From positions 43,035-107,034 of the forward strand of contig MAEX01000018.1 of assembly GCA_002013415.1 (NCBI GenBank): a stretch of DNA of 64,000 nucleotides. Reading direction: 5' to 3'. The notes below the pieces were generated by a model, which was given only the letters and a program-made list of their open reading frames with translations, searched no databases and had not been told where the DNA came from. This document shows positions 24,015 through 32,720 of the stretch, one piece after another. The position numbers and the translations under genes were made by a program. This DNA comes from Mycobacterium sp. D16Q14. Its GTDB lineage: Bacteria; Actinomycetota; Actinomycetes; Mycobacteriales; Mycobacteriaceae. Numbering within the stretch: the first letter of the stretch is position 1; every line of letters begins with the position of its first letter.

Positions 24015-24500
24015 TTACGGGGACTTCAAATGCGGTGGGTAGCACCACGAATAGAATGCGCGCGCCTGCTCGGCTGCCCATTCCGTCAACTCCGGTTGCC
24101 CACCGCGCGACAGGACTGCGTGCGCCTCTTCGAAGAGGTCCCGCGCCGGCGCCAACAGCGCAAAATCGATGGATTCTGGCTGCGGCGGGATCCGTGGCGG
24201 CGTTGGCACGGTCATGGATGCTTCGAACCCCGCGGCGTCGTCGCAGACCGCGACCTTGCCGGCGAAGTAGTTGGCGTACATCTGGTTGGTCGCGCGGATT
24301 ACCGTTGCGCGGCGCCGCAGATTCTCGGCCTGCCAGGCGATGAGGTCCGCCAGGCCTTGCAGCCGTGCGGCGTCTTGCACGGTGAGGCAATAGCGCTGCG
24401 CATCATCGCAATACACTTCAAGCTGCCACACCACGCTGTCGTACAACCCGGCTGCCAGCTCCAGGCGGATGGGGTCCAATTGCGGCTGTGGCTTGATCAT
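24015..24500 (-). CDS. Hypothetical protein of the ESX substrate region
   Basis: A 161-residue, mainly helical protein. A long first helical part (IRLELAAGLYDSVVWQLEVYCDDAQRY), a heptad-like segment (ARLQGLADLIAWQAENLRRRATVI) and a C-terminal helix suggest a coiled-coil bundle such as small WXG-like type VII substrates or their chaperones, but no WXG or YxxxD/E signal was found. Four Cys are scattered through it. It is last in the minus-strand run that begins at 30289, 13 bases after the lipoprotein gene. The 242 bases below it (23773-24014) contain no gene and no recognised structure. Confidence 0.55.
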   Translation of the reverse strand: MIKPQPQLDPIRLELAAGLYDSVVWQLEVYCDDAQRYCLTVQDAARLQGLADLIAWQAENLRRRATVIRATNQMYANYFAGKVAVCDDAAGFEASMTVPTPPRIPPQPESIDFALLAPARDLFEEAHAVLSRGGQPELTEWAAEQARAFYSWCYPPHLKSP

Positions 24501-24513
24501 GATTCAGCCCATG

Positions 24514-25197
24514 CTATTTCGCCGTGGCCGTGGGTTTGTCGGTTGGGTCTGGCATTTTCTGGCCCCACGGGTCTGGCCTAAACGGTGCGCAGAGGCGGTC
24601 GGACTCTGTCATGTTGAACGACAGCGCCAAATCGTAGCCAGTGGTCAGCCAACGAGGTTCGGTGGGTATCTGTCCGGTTGCCGACTTCGCTGTTGTTTTT
24701 TGAACAGTGAGTCTTGTTATCCCGTACCCGTCGGGGTTCTGGATCAGATGGGGGCGGGATTCACCGGCTTGAAGTCCATAGACGCCGGGCGAGGCGTAGG
24801 TGCAGATGTCGACTTCGACTGCGTCGGCCGGTCGCGTTGTCGCGCGCACGACACGGTACGTCTCGCCGCCGGTCGTGCGTTGCGGGCGTGGTATGCCCAG
24901 GAACGAGCCTTTCAGGTCTTCAGCCATCATGCTGTTGTATCGGTTCACGTCGTCCGGTCCGCTGTAGGAAGCGAAGGTCGTCGCATGACGTACCTCGAGC
25001 GCGAACTGGGCAGCCTCGGACTGAAGCGGGTCGACTGGGACCGCGATCTCGAGGATGTCGTGCCGCGGTGGGTACGGGAAGTAGGGATCCGAAGCGCTGG
25101 TGGTCGTTGGCGGATCCGATTGGGTGATCTTGCAGCCTGCAACCAACGCCGCAGCCATCACGGCAACCAATACGCAGGTCCGAAGGCGTGCAGTCAC
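24514..25197 (-). CDS. Lipoprotein
   Basis: A 227-residue predicted lipoprotein starting at GTG, whose first base is the last base of the stop of the preceding gene. The signal is short and basic, then hydrophobic (VLVAVMAAALVAGC), with lipobox LVAGC. The mature protein has a Pro/Thr-rich linker and a folded part with strands (GETYRVVRATTRPADAVEVDICTY and YGITRLTVQKTTAKS) and Cys in DICTY and DRLCAPF. The fold resembles the NTF2-like domains of mycobacterial membrane-attached proteins (a long first helix FALEVRHATTFASY, then strands), but this is tentative. Its position suggests support of type VII export at the membrane surface. Confidence 0.6.
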   Translation of the reverse strand: MTARLRTCVLVAVMAAALVAGCKITQSDPPTTTSASDPYFPYPPRHDILEIAVPVDPLQSEAAQFALEVRHATTFASYSGPDDVNRYNSMMAEDLKGSFLGIPRPQRTTGGETYRVVRATTRPADAVEVDICTYASPGVYGLQAGESRPHLIQNPDGYGITRLTVQKTTAKSATGQIPTEPRWLTTGYDLALSFNMTESDRLCAPFRPDPWGQKMPDPTDKPTATAK

Positions 25198-27656
25198 TAG
25201 TTTTTGCCTTCGACGCTGCGGCCGCCGTCATAGGACTGCTGGTAATCGGTGATGTACTGGGCGATTCCGTGATCGCTTTGGAACTTGGCCCACGCCTGCG
25301 TTACCGCTTGGGTCGATGCCTGGGTCCCTCCCATGTCAATGGGCTGGCCACCGTCGAGCAGCTCACTCGGGATCGGCACGCCAGCTGCGTAGGCCGACCT
25401 CAGTACGTTGTTCGCGATGGCGTCGCTGGCTCTGGCGCGCAGCTGCGCCGGATCATCGAGCTGGGTCGGCTGGAATTCGGGCATGCCGAGCAAGTGCTGC
25501 ATACGTTCTTGCACCCAGTCTCCGGGCTTCATCCCCGTGGCGTCGAAGGCCATGCTGGCGGCCTTCCCTCCGGGCAAGCTCCCGATGCCCTTGTCGACGG
25601 CGGTATCAGCAATCTCACCGGCAATTTTTGCTCCGAAGAGCTTCGCTTGATTGACTTCGTCGGTGGGGTTCTTCGCTTCAGCGGCGCCGGCGTCGTTTTG
25701 GTGGGTGATCGCCTCGCGCATCGCCGCTTCCATGCGCCCACTGAAGTCGCCACTGGTCTGTGCAGGCAGACCAGACAGCGGCCCGTTGGGGTGTTCACCG
25801 AACTCATGGGTCAGGATTTGTTGGCGTTGCAGCTCAGCGCCTGTCGTAAGGGTTGTTCTGCCTTCGTCGGTGTAGCTGCCGAGTTCCATCATGTGTTGAG
25901 CATCCACAACGTTCAATATCGGGTTGCCGTCACTATTGACGAAACTCTCTCTGGACCAGCCCGCAGACCGGTCGGAGTTGATGGCATCCATGTTCGATGC
26001 CAGCACGTTGCTCATTGCGTCCGAAAGCTTGGGGCTGTGCATGAATCCGTCCTGGATGTGCTTCCATGCCTCCGCATCGGGGTGGAAGCTGTTGCCGCCC
26101 AGTCTGCTGGGCAAGTCCGCCAAGGCCTGGCGGGCGTGTTGCCCCATCTCGCTGCCAGCGGGGAGTTTGGCGTCTTCGCCGATCCAGTTCAGCAGTGTGG
26201 CCGCGCCTGAGCCCCCATCGCTGCCAGACCAGTTGTGGCCCAACAACGACCGCACGGTCGCGTCTTCGTTGTAAGAAGCGGGCATGCCGTCACCGGAGAA
26301 GATCCGGTACGCCGCTTCGTGGTTACGTCCACCGAACTCTGCCAGCCCGCCGGCGACCTTGTCGAAGTCCTTGCCGTTGACGTTCGTATTGGTCAGATCG
26401 GGGTGAGCAGCCATGTCGGCGGCCTTTTCGTACAGGTTAGTGCCCATCACCGTACCTGGGGTGTATCCGGGATTGGCCTCGGACAGCAGACTCTGGAACT
26501 GGCCCAGATCGCGAATGTAGTTATCTTTCATCGGGTTCGGCAGCCCCGGATAGGGGCCGTCGGCAGGCATCGGCGCCGGGAAGCGCTCGCTGTGCGGCAA
26601 TCCGACTGGGCCGGTCTCCACCGGGCCCATGTATTCGGGGTACATCTTGCCGTCACCCGGACGCTGAGAGATCAAGTCCTGCAGGCTCTTGGGCACATAC
26701 TGGTAGCCGCCTGCATTCACCAACTTGCCGTTAGCGTCCTTGCCAGTTCCGATCTTTTCATTGCTGATCACCGATAGGCCGTTGGCCAGCGCATCGCGCT
26801 GTAATCCAGCAGCCGGGTTGCCGGATGCCTCTTGGCCTCTCAGGTACTCGCTGAGAGCCAGCACGCCGTCTTTTCCGCCCGTACGGTACAGGTCGCGGTA
26901 ATACTCCTGAACTGCTTGTGGCACCGTAGCAACATCTTTGCCCGCCACCACGTCTCGCAGCTCGGCGTCGGTGAGCAAGTGTGTCGGCAACTGGCTGCCG
27001 ATCCGGGCGAACACCGAGTTGTCACGCTGATCTGCAGGCTTGGCTGCTTCATCGGCCAGCGCTTTTCCGTCTTCTTCGCCGATCCGTTGCGCGTCGGACT
27101 CGGCTGGCTTGTCCAAAGCCGCCAGGTCCCCGTCGCCAGCCTCGTCACCACGCACCCGGATGCGCTGCGCGGCATCGTCGATGTTTCGTGCGGTGGTATC
27201 AGCCTCATCCTTGAGCGCCGACACTGCGCCGTTGATCGCGTCTTGGTGCCCCTTGACGGCGTTGGCGATGTCAGTGGCCTGCTGCTGGGTGGCTCCAGCG
27301 GGGACGGTCTTGCTGACCTTCCAATCATCAGAGACGGTGCACCCGTCGTGCTCTGCGTCGGACACCTTGTTCATCAGTACATCACGGCGCGAGGTCAGCA
27401 TGCCCGCACCCTGCGTCAACGCAGAATGCAGAGAATCGACTTCCACAGATACCTTGATCCCTGCGCTGTGCTCGGTAAGCGCATGTTCATGCGCGGCGTC
27501 GTAGCCCAGGCCTTTCCAATCGTCACGTACATCGTCGAAATGCCGTGTCATCGTGTCCAGTTCACGAACCACGTTCTCGTTACCCGTCTTAACGGTGGAA
27601 GCCCAATCCGTGAGCGCCGAGATGCGCCAGCTGGACACCTGAGATTTGGTGAACAT
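25197..27656 (-). CDS. Type VII secretion substrate, TPR-region-containing large protein
   Basis: An 819-residue protein of the mycobacterial family called TPR repeat region-containing protein. The N-terminal 130 residues form a WXG100-like helical hairpin (VRDDWKGLGYDAAHEHAL provides the W-x-G-type turn), the usual recognition domain for ESX export. The middle is helical (PAESDAQRIGEEDGKALADEAAK, LLTDAELRDVVAGKD, VQEYYRDLYRTGG) and the last 400 residues are not assigned to any enzyme. Its ATG overlaps the stop of the EspC-like gene (TGATG), as for pairs that are secreted as a heterodimer. It probably acts outside the cell or at the recipient contact. Family recognition is good; the role is unknown. 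Confidence 0.75.
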   Translation of the reverse strand: MFTKSQVSSWRISALTDWASTVKTGNENVVRELDTMTRHFDDVRDDWKGLGYDAAHEHALTEHSAGIKVSVEVDSLHSALTQGAGMLTSRRDVLMNKVSDAEHDGCTVSDDWKVSKTVPAGATQQQATDIANAVKGHQDAINGAVSALKDEADTTARNIDDAAQRIRVRGDEAGDGDLAALDKPAESDAQRIGEEDGKALADEAAKPADQRDNSVFARIGSQLPTHLLTDAELRDVVAGKDVATVPQAVQEYYRDLYRTGGKDGVLALSEYLRGQEASGNPAAGLQRDALANGLSVISNEKIGTGKDANGKLVNAGGYQYVPKSLQDLISQRPGDGKMYPEYMGPVETGPVGLPHSERFPAPMPADGPYPGLPNPMKDNYIRDLGQFQSLLSEANPGYTPGTVMGTNLYEKAADMAAHPDLTNTNVNGKDFDKVAGGLAEFGGRNHEAAYRIFSGDGMPASYNEDATVRSLLGHNWSGSDGGSGAATLLNWIGEDAKLPAGSEMGQHARQALADLPSRLGGNSFHPDAEAWKHIQDGFMHSPKLSDAMSNVLASNMDAINSDRSAGWSRESFVNSDGNPILNVVDAQHMMELGSYTDEGRTTLTTGAELQRQQILTHEFGEHPNGPLSGLPAQTSGDFSGRMEAAMREAITHQNDAGAAEAKNPTDEVNQAKLFGAKIAGEIADTAVDKGIGSLPGGKAASMAFDATGMKPGDWVQERMQHLLGMPEFQPTQLDDPAQLRARASDAIANNVLRSAYAAGVPIPSELLDGGQPIDMGGTQASTQAVTQAWAKFQSDHGIAQYITDYQQSYDGGRSVEGKN

Positions 27657-27970
27657 CAGCGCGCACCCACTGCGGGCACTGTGGCTCCCATGGCGCTGAG
27701 CTCAGCGGCGTAGCGTTCATCGGTGGCGTCGTAGTTGTTGGCGTTGTCGGTCGTTATACCCGACATGCGGCGCTGACGGCCCGCCAGCCGCGTGTAGGCG
27801 CCCTCGACGAATTCGCCGGCCTGCACGCACGCCTGCGAAACGTCAGCGCACCCAGGCAGCGCCCCCGCGATTCCGCCCGTACCCGAACGCACGTCGACGC
27901 CGTCGATAGCATCCGCCGACGCGTTCAACGTCGTCGCCAGCTTCCGCAACTGGTCAGTGTTGACCTTCAC
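27656..27970 (-). CDS. EspC-like type VII secretion partner
   Basis: A 104-residue helical hairpin protein. It opens with VKVNTDQLRKLATTLNASADAI, the start of EspC-family proteins (amino-terminal helix with LR), has a Gly-rich turn (RSGTGGIAGALPG), a second helix (DVSQACVQAGEFVEGAYTRLAGRQ), and the type VII export signal YxxxD in NYDATDERYAAEL. GTG start with GGGGAGG just upstream. It is coupled to the large substrate gene and probably pairs with its N-terminal domain, targeting both to the ESX machine encoded in this window. Export signal and family are visible; pairing is inferred. Confidence 0.75.
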   Translation of the reverse strand: MKVNTDQLRKLATTLNASADAIDGVDVRSGTGGIAGALPGCADVSQACVQAGEFVEGAYTRLAGRQRRMSGITTDNANNYDATDERYAAELSAMGATVPAVGAR

Positions 27971-28042
27971 ATGGCCTCCCCACCATCACCTGATTCAGCG
28001 GTTCAACATGCATTCGAGTACCGCCACTGCCTATGTCTCGTA

Positions 28043-29269
28043 TCAGTTTTCGTCGCTGAACTTGACGTCCCAGCCCAAGGACTTGTAGCGACGCTTCTCA
28101 GCTTCGCGAGCCTTCTTCTCGGCAGCCTCGCTCTCCGTCCAGTCGCCGATCACCCCGGGGGACGCCTTGATCTCTTCGCCGAACAGTTCGTTACCGTTGT
28201 CGACGTTGATCAGATAGCTCGGAGTCCCATGGTCATCGTCCTCTTCACCCTTGCCGCCGCGACCGTGCCCGCCGGCGCCGCCCATCATCCCCATCGGCCC
28301 ACCAACACCGCGCACACCGGTGGCCCCTACCGTCGCTGGATTCACCCCGCCAGCACCGCCAGCGGCACCCCCGGGCAGCCCCGCACCGCCGCGCAGCGCG
28401 CTGAGCCCACCAGGACCACCCATGCCGGTACCCGGGCCACCGCCACCGGTACCCGTCGACGACGGCGAGAAACCCGCCGCGGTCGTACTGCCGATTGGCA
28501 GGCCGGAACCGCCGGAGCCAGAACCCAGCCCGGAACCTGCACCACCACCAGAACCAGAACCTTGACCACCGCCAGGGGTTCCGCCACCCGAGCCGCTGCC
28601 TTGACCTCCGCCCTGGCCTTGTCCCTGTCCGGCGCCACTCTGCTGGCCGTCTCCGCCAGCGAGCTGGGGTTTGGTGTCCTTGCCGGCTAAACCGTCAGTC
28701 GAAGGTGGGGTTTGCGTGCCGCCTCCGCCGCCCGTTCCACCACCTGTGCCACCGCCGCCGTTCCCCGATCCCTGCGGAATCTGCCCCAGCTGCTTCTCGG
28801 TGCCATCGGTGATCTCGGGCCGGTTCACCGCGTTGAGCGGATCGGTGTACATCCGCTGGGCCTCGGCCCGAATCGCCTCCAGCTCTTCCTTTTTCCGGTT
28901 GGTCGGAGCGCCGGGGCCAGGCTCGGGATAATTCTGAGCCACGCGCGATGCCGTCACCAACGTCTCGCCGTCCTGTGCCGCAGCCTGGGCGATTTTGCCT
29001 GCTTCAGCGGCAAGACCACTCTCGGGGTCGGCCGCCTTCTTGTAGAAGCTGTCCACGTTCGTGTACGCGGCCTCGGCCGCCTCGCCGCTCCAGATCGCAT
29101 CATCAAGAAGCTTCTGGCGCGCACCCATCGCGATGTCGATCGAATCAGCGACCGCCGTACTGGTGTTGTCCCACCGCAGCGACTCATCGTGCGCCGCATC
29201 CGAACTCAACTCGCCAAGCAGCCCGACGATCTCACTGTGCGAGCGCCCCTGCCAATTGTCGTCAGCCAT
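28043..29269 (-). CDS. Type VII-associated protein with Gly-rich linker
   Basis: A 408-residue protein in three parts. Residues 1-150 are helical with a WxG turn (DDAIWSGEAAEAAYTNVDSF) and resemble PPE/EspB-like ESX substrates. Residues 160-330 are a very Gly/Ser/Pro-rich linker. The C-terminal 75 residues are acidic then basic, with SYLINVDNGNELFGEEI and IGDWTESEAAEKKARE, a conserved-looking ending seen in mycobacterial proteins of this kind. No signal peptide. The GC-rich repeats make the other strand appear open, which is spurious. It lies between the lipoprotein and EspC-like genes in one minus-strand run; it is likely exported or a secretion chaperone. Confidence 0.65.
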   Translation of the reverse strand: MADDNWQGRSHSEIVGLLGELSSDAAHDESLRWDNTSTAVADSIDIAMGARQKLLDDAIWSGEAAEAAYTNVDSFYKKAADPESGLAAEAGKIAQAAAQDGETLVTASRVAQNYPEPGPGAPTNRKKEELEAIRAEAQRMYTDPLNAVNRPEITDGTEKQLGQIPQGSGNGGGGTGGGTGGGGGTQTPPSTDGLAGKDTKPQLAGGDGQQSGAGQGQGQGGGQGSGSGGGTPGGGQGSGSGGGAGSGLGSGSGGSGLPIGSTTAAGFSPSSTGTGGGGPGTGMGGPGGLSALRGGAGLPGGAAGGAGGVNPATVGATGVRGVGGPMGMMGGAGGHGRGGKGEEDDDHGTPSYLINVDNGNELFGEEIKASPGVIGDWTESEAAEKKAREAEKRRYKSLGWDVKFSDEN

Positions 29270-29285
29270 ATCTCAATCCCCTCGA

Positions 29286-29897
29286 TCACTTCGGAAGCTT
29301 CGTCGCGACGAATGCGGCCACCTCGACGGCCTTGGCACACAGATCAGGAACAGCCTTGCGGCCCCGCTTCTCGTTGTAGATGCCAACGATGACGTGGACA
29401 GTGGCCTGCTGCGAAGGCAGCGCAGCGGTGCACATCGAATCCCCGGTGGCCGGCGACTGGTACACCACACCGTCGAGCCCTCCAATGTTCTGCGCCCGCG
29501 AACCCGGATACACCGGGGTATTCAGGTAGTCGCTGATCGGATTGTTGATGACACCTTGCTCAATTGACCAGCCGTCTGCCGACCAGTTGCAGCCGCGGTA
29601 CTCCAGTCCCCGCGTAGCGATGTCCTCCACCTTGCTGGGGTCCACACCCCACGATCGGATCTCCTCAGCGGTGTATGCCACGCACGGGTCGAAGCTCGTC
29701 CCGTCGTTTTTCTTGCCTGGCGGCGGGTGTGGAGCGGTCAGCGTGTACGGAATGGAGACCGACGATGTCGGGGACGACGAACCAGGTACTGAAGTCGATG
29801 GGGTGCCCGCTGGTGCAGGCGAACCAGATGTCGTCGTAGAGCAGGACGCGATCACAGCGATAGCAGCAACAAGCGGGGCAAGAATGCGGGCATCCAT
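29286..29897 (-). CDS. DUF3558 lipoprotein
   Basis: A 203-residue predicted lipoprotein: the signal ends in LVAAIAVIASC (lipobox IASC), then a Ser/Thr/Pro-rich linker. The DUF3558 domain begins with SFDPCVAYTAEEIRSWGVD and continues with RGCNWSADGW and MCTAALPSQQATVHVIVG, including the two conserved Cys (DPC and GC). DUF3558 proteins are common in actinobacteria, often beside ESX genes, with unknown function; they sit on the outer face of the membrane. The start overlaps the stop of the upstream gene by one base (TGATG), so the two are coupled. Confidence 0.8.
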   Translation of the reverse strand: MDARILAPLVAAIAVIASCSTTTSGSPAPAGTPSTSVPGSSSPTSSVSIPYTLTAPHPPPGKKNDGTSFDPCVAYTAEEIRSWGVDPSKVEDIATRGLEYRGCNWSADGWSIEQGVINNPISDYLNTPVYPGSRAQNIGGLDGVVYQSPATGDSMCTAALPSQQATVHVIVGIYNEKRGRKAVPDLCAKAVEVAAFVATKLPK

Positions 29898-30289
29898 CAG
29901 TACGAGATCGCCGTCCCCGTGTAGCCCGTGTCGAACATCTTGGCGATTTCCTCATCCGACTTCTTGAAGTAGAGCTCGGTCGCGATGAAATGGTCCGCAA
30001 ACGCCTGGTACTGGTCGCTGAGTTTTCCTAGGCCGGCCTTAGCCTTCTCGGCTCGCGCGTCGTATTGCGATTTCACCTCGTCGCCGGTCGGCAGCTTGCC
30101 GAACGTCAGACCTTGGCGGTTCGCCAGTGCCTTGAGCTCCTTGTCGATGATGTCGCGGGCCTTGAGCATCGGGGCTGCGAGCTCCGCACCGGCCCCGTCT
30201 TTCATGTGCAGGGTCTTCTTGGCAGCACCGGCAGCCTTGTCCCGTGCCTGGGGATCCATGTCACGTAGCTGGAACGTGTAGCCACTCAC
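29897..30289 (-). CDS. Helical protein of the ESX substrate operon
   Basis: A 130-residue, Lys/Ala-rich, wholly helical protein (RDKAAGAAKKTLHMKDG, MLKARDIIDKELKALANR, KSQYDARAEKAKAGLGKLSDQ), the first gene of the minus-strand run of type VII substrates. The helical hairpin and C-terminal ELYFKKSDEEI region resemble small ESX substrates, but the YxxxD/E signal is off by one position (Tyr-Phe-Lys-Lys-Ser-Asp), so export is uncertain. It overlaps the DUF3558 gene (TGATG). The 239 bases upstream (30290-30528), between this and the divergent membrane-protein gene, should hold its promoter. Confidence 0.55.
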   Translation of the reverse strand: MSGYTFQLRDMDPQARDKAAGAAKKTLHMKDGAGAELAAPMLKARDIIDKELKALANRQGLTFGKLPTGDEVKSQYDARAEKAKAGLGKLSDQYQAFADHFIATELYFKKSDEEIAKMFDTGYTGTAISY

Positions 30290-30528
30290 CCTGCTTCACC
30301 TCGCGTTTCATCGCCGAAATTGCCTCTGAACAAGTACGACGGCACAGGACCGGATCCGGTTCCATCTTTCCGCAACTTTTTCGGATTCCCCATTGGGGGC
30401 GCTCCGGAGTATCCAATCAGGGCTCCGCCACAGGCCGAGCGACTTTGCAAAAGACCTGCGAGGTTTACCCACTGAACTGCGTATCTCCACTCATGACACC
30501 GGCCTTCGCATGGCGCAGTCTTGACGCC

Positions 30529-30882
30529 ATGGCAGACGACACGCTCCGCGCAAGGCAAGACAAAGCAACCATGTTGTCGCTGCTCGGTGTGGTGGCCATG
30601 GTCACCGCATATGCGATGTCGTTCAGCGTTCTGTCAGACACCGACATGGCATCGAAATTCGAAAACGGTGTGGTCCCGCCGGGAACCGACATCACCGGAA
30701 TCCAGACGTGCGTTATCGGCAGCATCATCGCCGCGATCGCGTCGGTCGTGTTGGCTACGGCGGGCAACATCGTGAATTCCAACGCCTTCACCAAGCTGGT
30801 CGCCGTGCTCGGCTATCTGGCAGTAGCCCCATTCGCGCTGCTCACTCTGATCACTCTGATCACCGTGGGACTGGCCTTCTGA
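30529..30882 (+). CDS. Small membrane protein
   Basis: A 117-residue protein with three predicted membrane helices (MLSLLGVVAMVTAYAMSFSVL; GIQTCVIGSIIAAIASVVLATAGNIV; LVAVLGYLAVAPFALLTLITLITVGLAF). ATG 30529 was chosen because the reading before it is Arg/Pro-rich and unlike protein. It is the only plus-strand gene between the substrate operon and the FtsK/eccE/mycP/eccD operon, and faces the end of the latter. Family unknown; a small integral subunit of the secretion or transfer apparatus is a reasonable guess only. Confidence 0.55.
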   Translation: MADDTLRARQDKATMLSLLGVVAMVTAYAMSFSVLSDTDMASKFENGVVPPGTDITGIQTCVIGSIIAAIASVVLATAGNIVNSNAFTKLVAVLGYLAVAPFALLTLITLITVGLAF

Positions 30883-30932
30883 TATTGCCAACAACGGCTA
30901 GGACGGCGTGGCCTGCACGCCTCGCAGCTGAG

Positions 30933-32720
30933 CTACAACTCGCCGATGACCTTCTTCCCGCCCGTGCTCGGTGGTGGCAAGCACACGTACTCGCGGCTCG
31001 CCGGGTCATACTTCGCCATCGCTGGGTCGGGCACGATGACACCGTTCGCATCGCGCATGTCCAGGCCAACGCGCTCCATGCGCTTGATCTCTTCGACGGT
31101 AAACAGGTCGAAGTCGATGTATCCACGGTCTGGCTCGCCCTTAGATTCGAGCGCACGCTGGGCATCAGATTTATCGTCGATCCGGAACCACTGGCGCGTA
31201 TAAAGCCGCGGTACTCGATCGGACACTTGATCCTTGAATCGAGGCCACTCCTGTTTGGCCTGAGGGGGCAGCTTCGGGTTGTTCCAGTGCTCTCCGGGAC
31301 TGTAGCCGAGGTAACCCTGGTACTCGGTCGCATCAGCTGCGCCGGTGATGGGGTCCACCGAGGCAATGAGACAACGCCCCTTGATGTTTGGGTCCATCGA
31401 CTCGCGAACCATGCGCACTTTCGGCGCCACTGAGTCCTCGAACGCCTTGTCCGTGGTCATGTCGCTGGGCTTGCCCAGCGAGATGGTCAAGGGCAGGTTC
31501 GAATTCCAGACGCCGGGGATCGACTGATCTCGTGAATCCTGCGAAATGATCATGACGTGCACCCGCAGCTCGCGGCCGAGCGCGGTGATCTCGGTGACCA
31601 TGGACTCGATCGCTTTTGCATCGGCCTTGGGAAGGTTGTTCTTCCATTTCTCCCGCATGCCCTTGATCTCGTCCATAACCAGCAGCACCGGTACGAACGA
31701 GTTCCAGTTCTCGGGGTCTTTGATCTTTCCTTCCAGCGACCCTTCCTGGCGCTCCTGCATGATTTGGTAGGCCAGAACGATGGCCGCCACGTAGCTCATG
31801 CCTTTCGCCGAGGAACCCAAGCCCACCGCGACTGTTCCGGGTACCGGCAGCCCGTGGTCCTCAGGATGAGGTGCGAAGTAGCCGGCATAGTCGGCACCCT
31901 TGCCGTCGGACAGGATTTTCATCCAGCCCATAGCCCGGAACTGCTCCAGCCAGCTGCGCACGGCAACTGACTTGCCCGATCCGGTTTCGCCAATGACCTT
32001 GATGTGCGCCATCTTTTCCAGGCACACGCCAAGCTCACCGCTCGCGGCGACACCAACCTTGAATTCCCAACCCGTGTAGGCGGTCTTAGCCTCCTCCACG
32101 GAGGAGACCACCCGCCACATCGGAGGAAACGACAGCTTCGGAATCGAGGACTTACGGCTGCCGCCGAAGGTGTCTTCCCTGGGATCGCTGCGGGGTGCCC
32201 AGATGCCGCCAAGGGCTTTCGTGAACGTCTTGTGCAATCGCTCGTGGGTGCTGGAGTCGGTGATAAATCCTGACTCCAGGCACCGGAACCCCCACGACAC
32301 AAGCTTGCGGCCGCCTTTTCCGTCATCCTCGAACTCGACCTGGTCGGTGTCGAGCATCAACTTTCCAGGGAACCTGGACGCGGAGACATCGAGGAGTCGC
32401 TTGATGTCCTTGTGAAGTTCGCCGTGCTGCATAAACATTGGCGGCATAGCCGCCAAGTCCATACCGGCCCCGAGTCCGCCGGCATAGAGGTCGCCAGCAG
32501 CCTCTTGGCGGTGGTACTTCCAGTGCTCACGCGATTTCCAGAGGGCATAGGCTCCCCCAACCGCAGCCGCCCACCCCAGAGCGATGCGCACCGGGGAGTC
32601 GAATCCGTATGCCGCTACTGGCGTTAGCGCTCCAGCTGCGCCCAGACAGCCTAGGCACAGAGCTTGAGACTGGTGCGATGCGCGCGCGAATCCGCTGGTG
32701 TCGCGATCGAGGTTGATCAC
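30933..32720 (-). CDS. FtsK/SpoIIIE-like ATPase, conjugation coupling protein type
   Basis: A 595-residue DNA-pumping ATPase. Two N-terminal membrane segments (LCLGCLGAAGALTPVAAYG and IALGWAAAVGGAYALW) anchor it, then a soluble part leads to an FtsK-type motor with Walker A IGETGSGKS near residues 243-250 and Walker B VLLVMDEIKG near 345-352, and the later SQDSRDQSIPGVWNSNL region. Single-motor, membrane-anchored FtsK proteins of plasmids (TcpA type) couple DNA to the transfer channel. It is not EccC, which has three motor domains and about 1300 residues. GTG start immediately after the eccE stop, so it is co-transcribed with eccD, mycP and eccE. Confidence 0.8.
   Translation of the reverse strand: MINLDRDTSGFARASHQSQALCLGCLGAAGALTPVAAYGFDSPVRIALGWAAAVGGAYALWKSREHWKYHRQEAAGDLYAGGLGAGMDLAAMPPMFMQHGELHKDIKRLLDVSASRFPGKLMLDTDQVEFEDDGKGGRKLVSWGFRCLESGFITDSSTHERLHKTFTKALGGIWAPRSDPREDTFGGSRKSSIPKLSFPPMWRVVSSVEEAKTAYTGWEFKVGVAASGELGVCLEKMAHIKVIGETGSGKSVAVRSWLEQFRAMGWMKILSDGKGADYAGYFAPHPEDHGLPVPGTVAVGLGSSAKGMSYVAAIVLAYQIMQERQEGSLEGKIKDPENWNSFVPVLLVMDEIKGMREKWKNNLPKADAKAIESMVTEITALGRELRVHVMIISQDSRDQSIPGVWNSNLPLTISLGKPSDMTTDKAFEDSVAPKVRMVRESMDPNIKGRCLIASVDPITGAADATEYQGYLGYSPGEHWNNPKLPPQAKQEWPRFKDQVSDRVPRLYTRQWFRIDDKSDAQRALESKGEPDRGYIDFDLFTVEEIKRMERVGLDMRDANGVIVPDPAMAKYDPASREYVCLPPPSTGGKKVIGEL

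Noticed and set aside
28251..28565. Pro-rich plus-strand frame opposite the Gly-rich gene
   Set aside because: It is produced by the GC-rich Gly repeats on the minus strand; no start signal or domain.
30933..32720. EccC assignment for the FtsK-like gene
   Set aside because: EccC has three ATPase domains (or an EccCa/EccCb split); this protein has a single motor with two N-terminal membrane segments, closer to TcpA-type coupling proteins.
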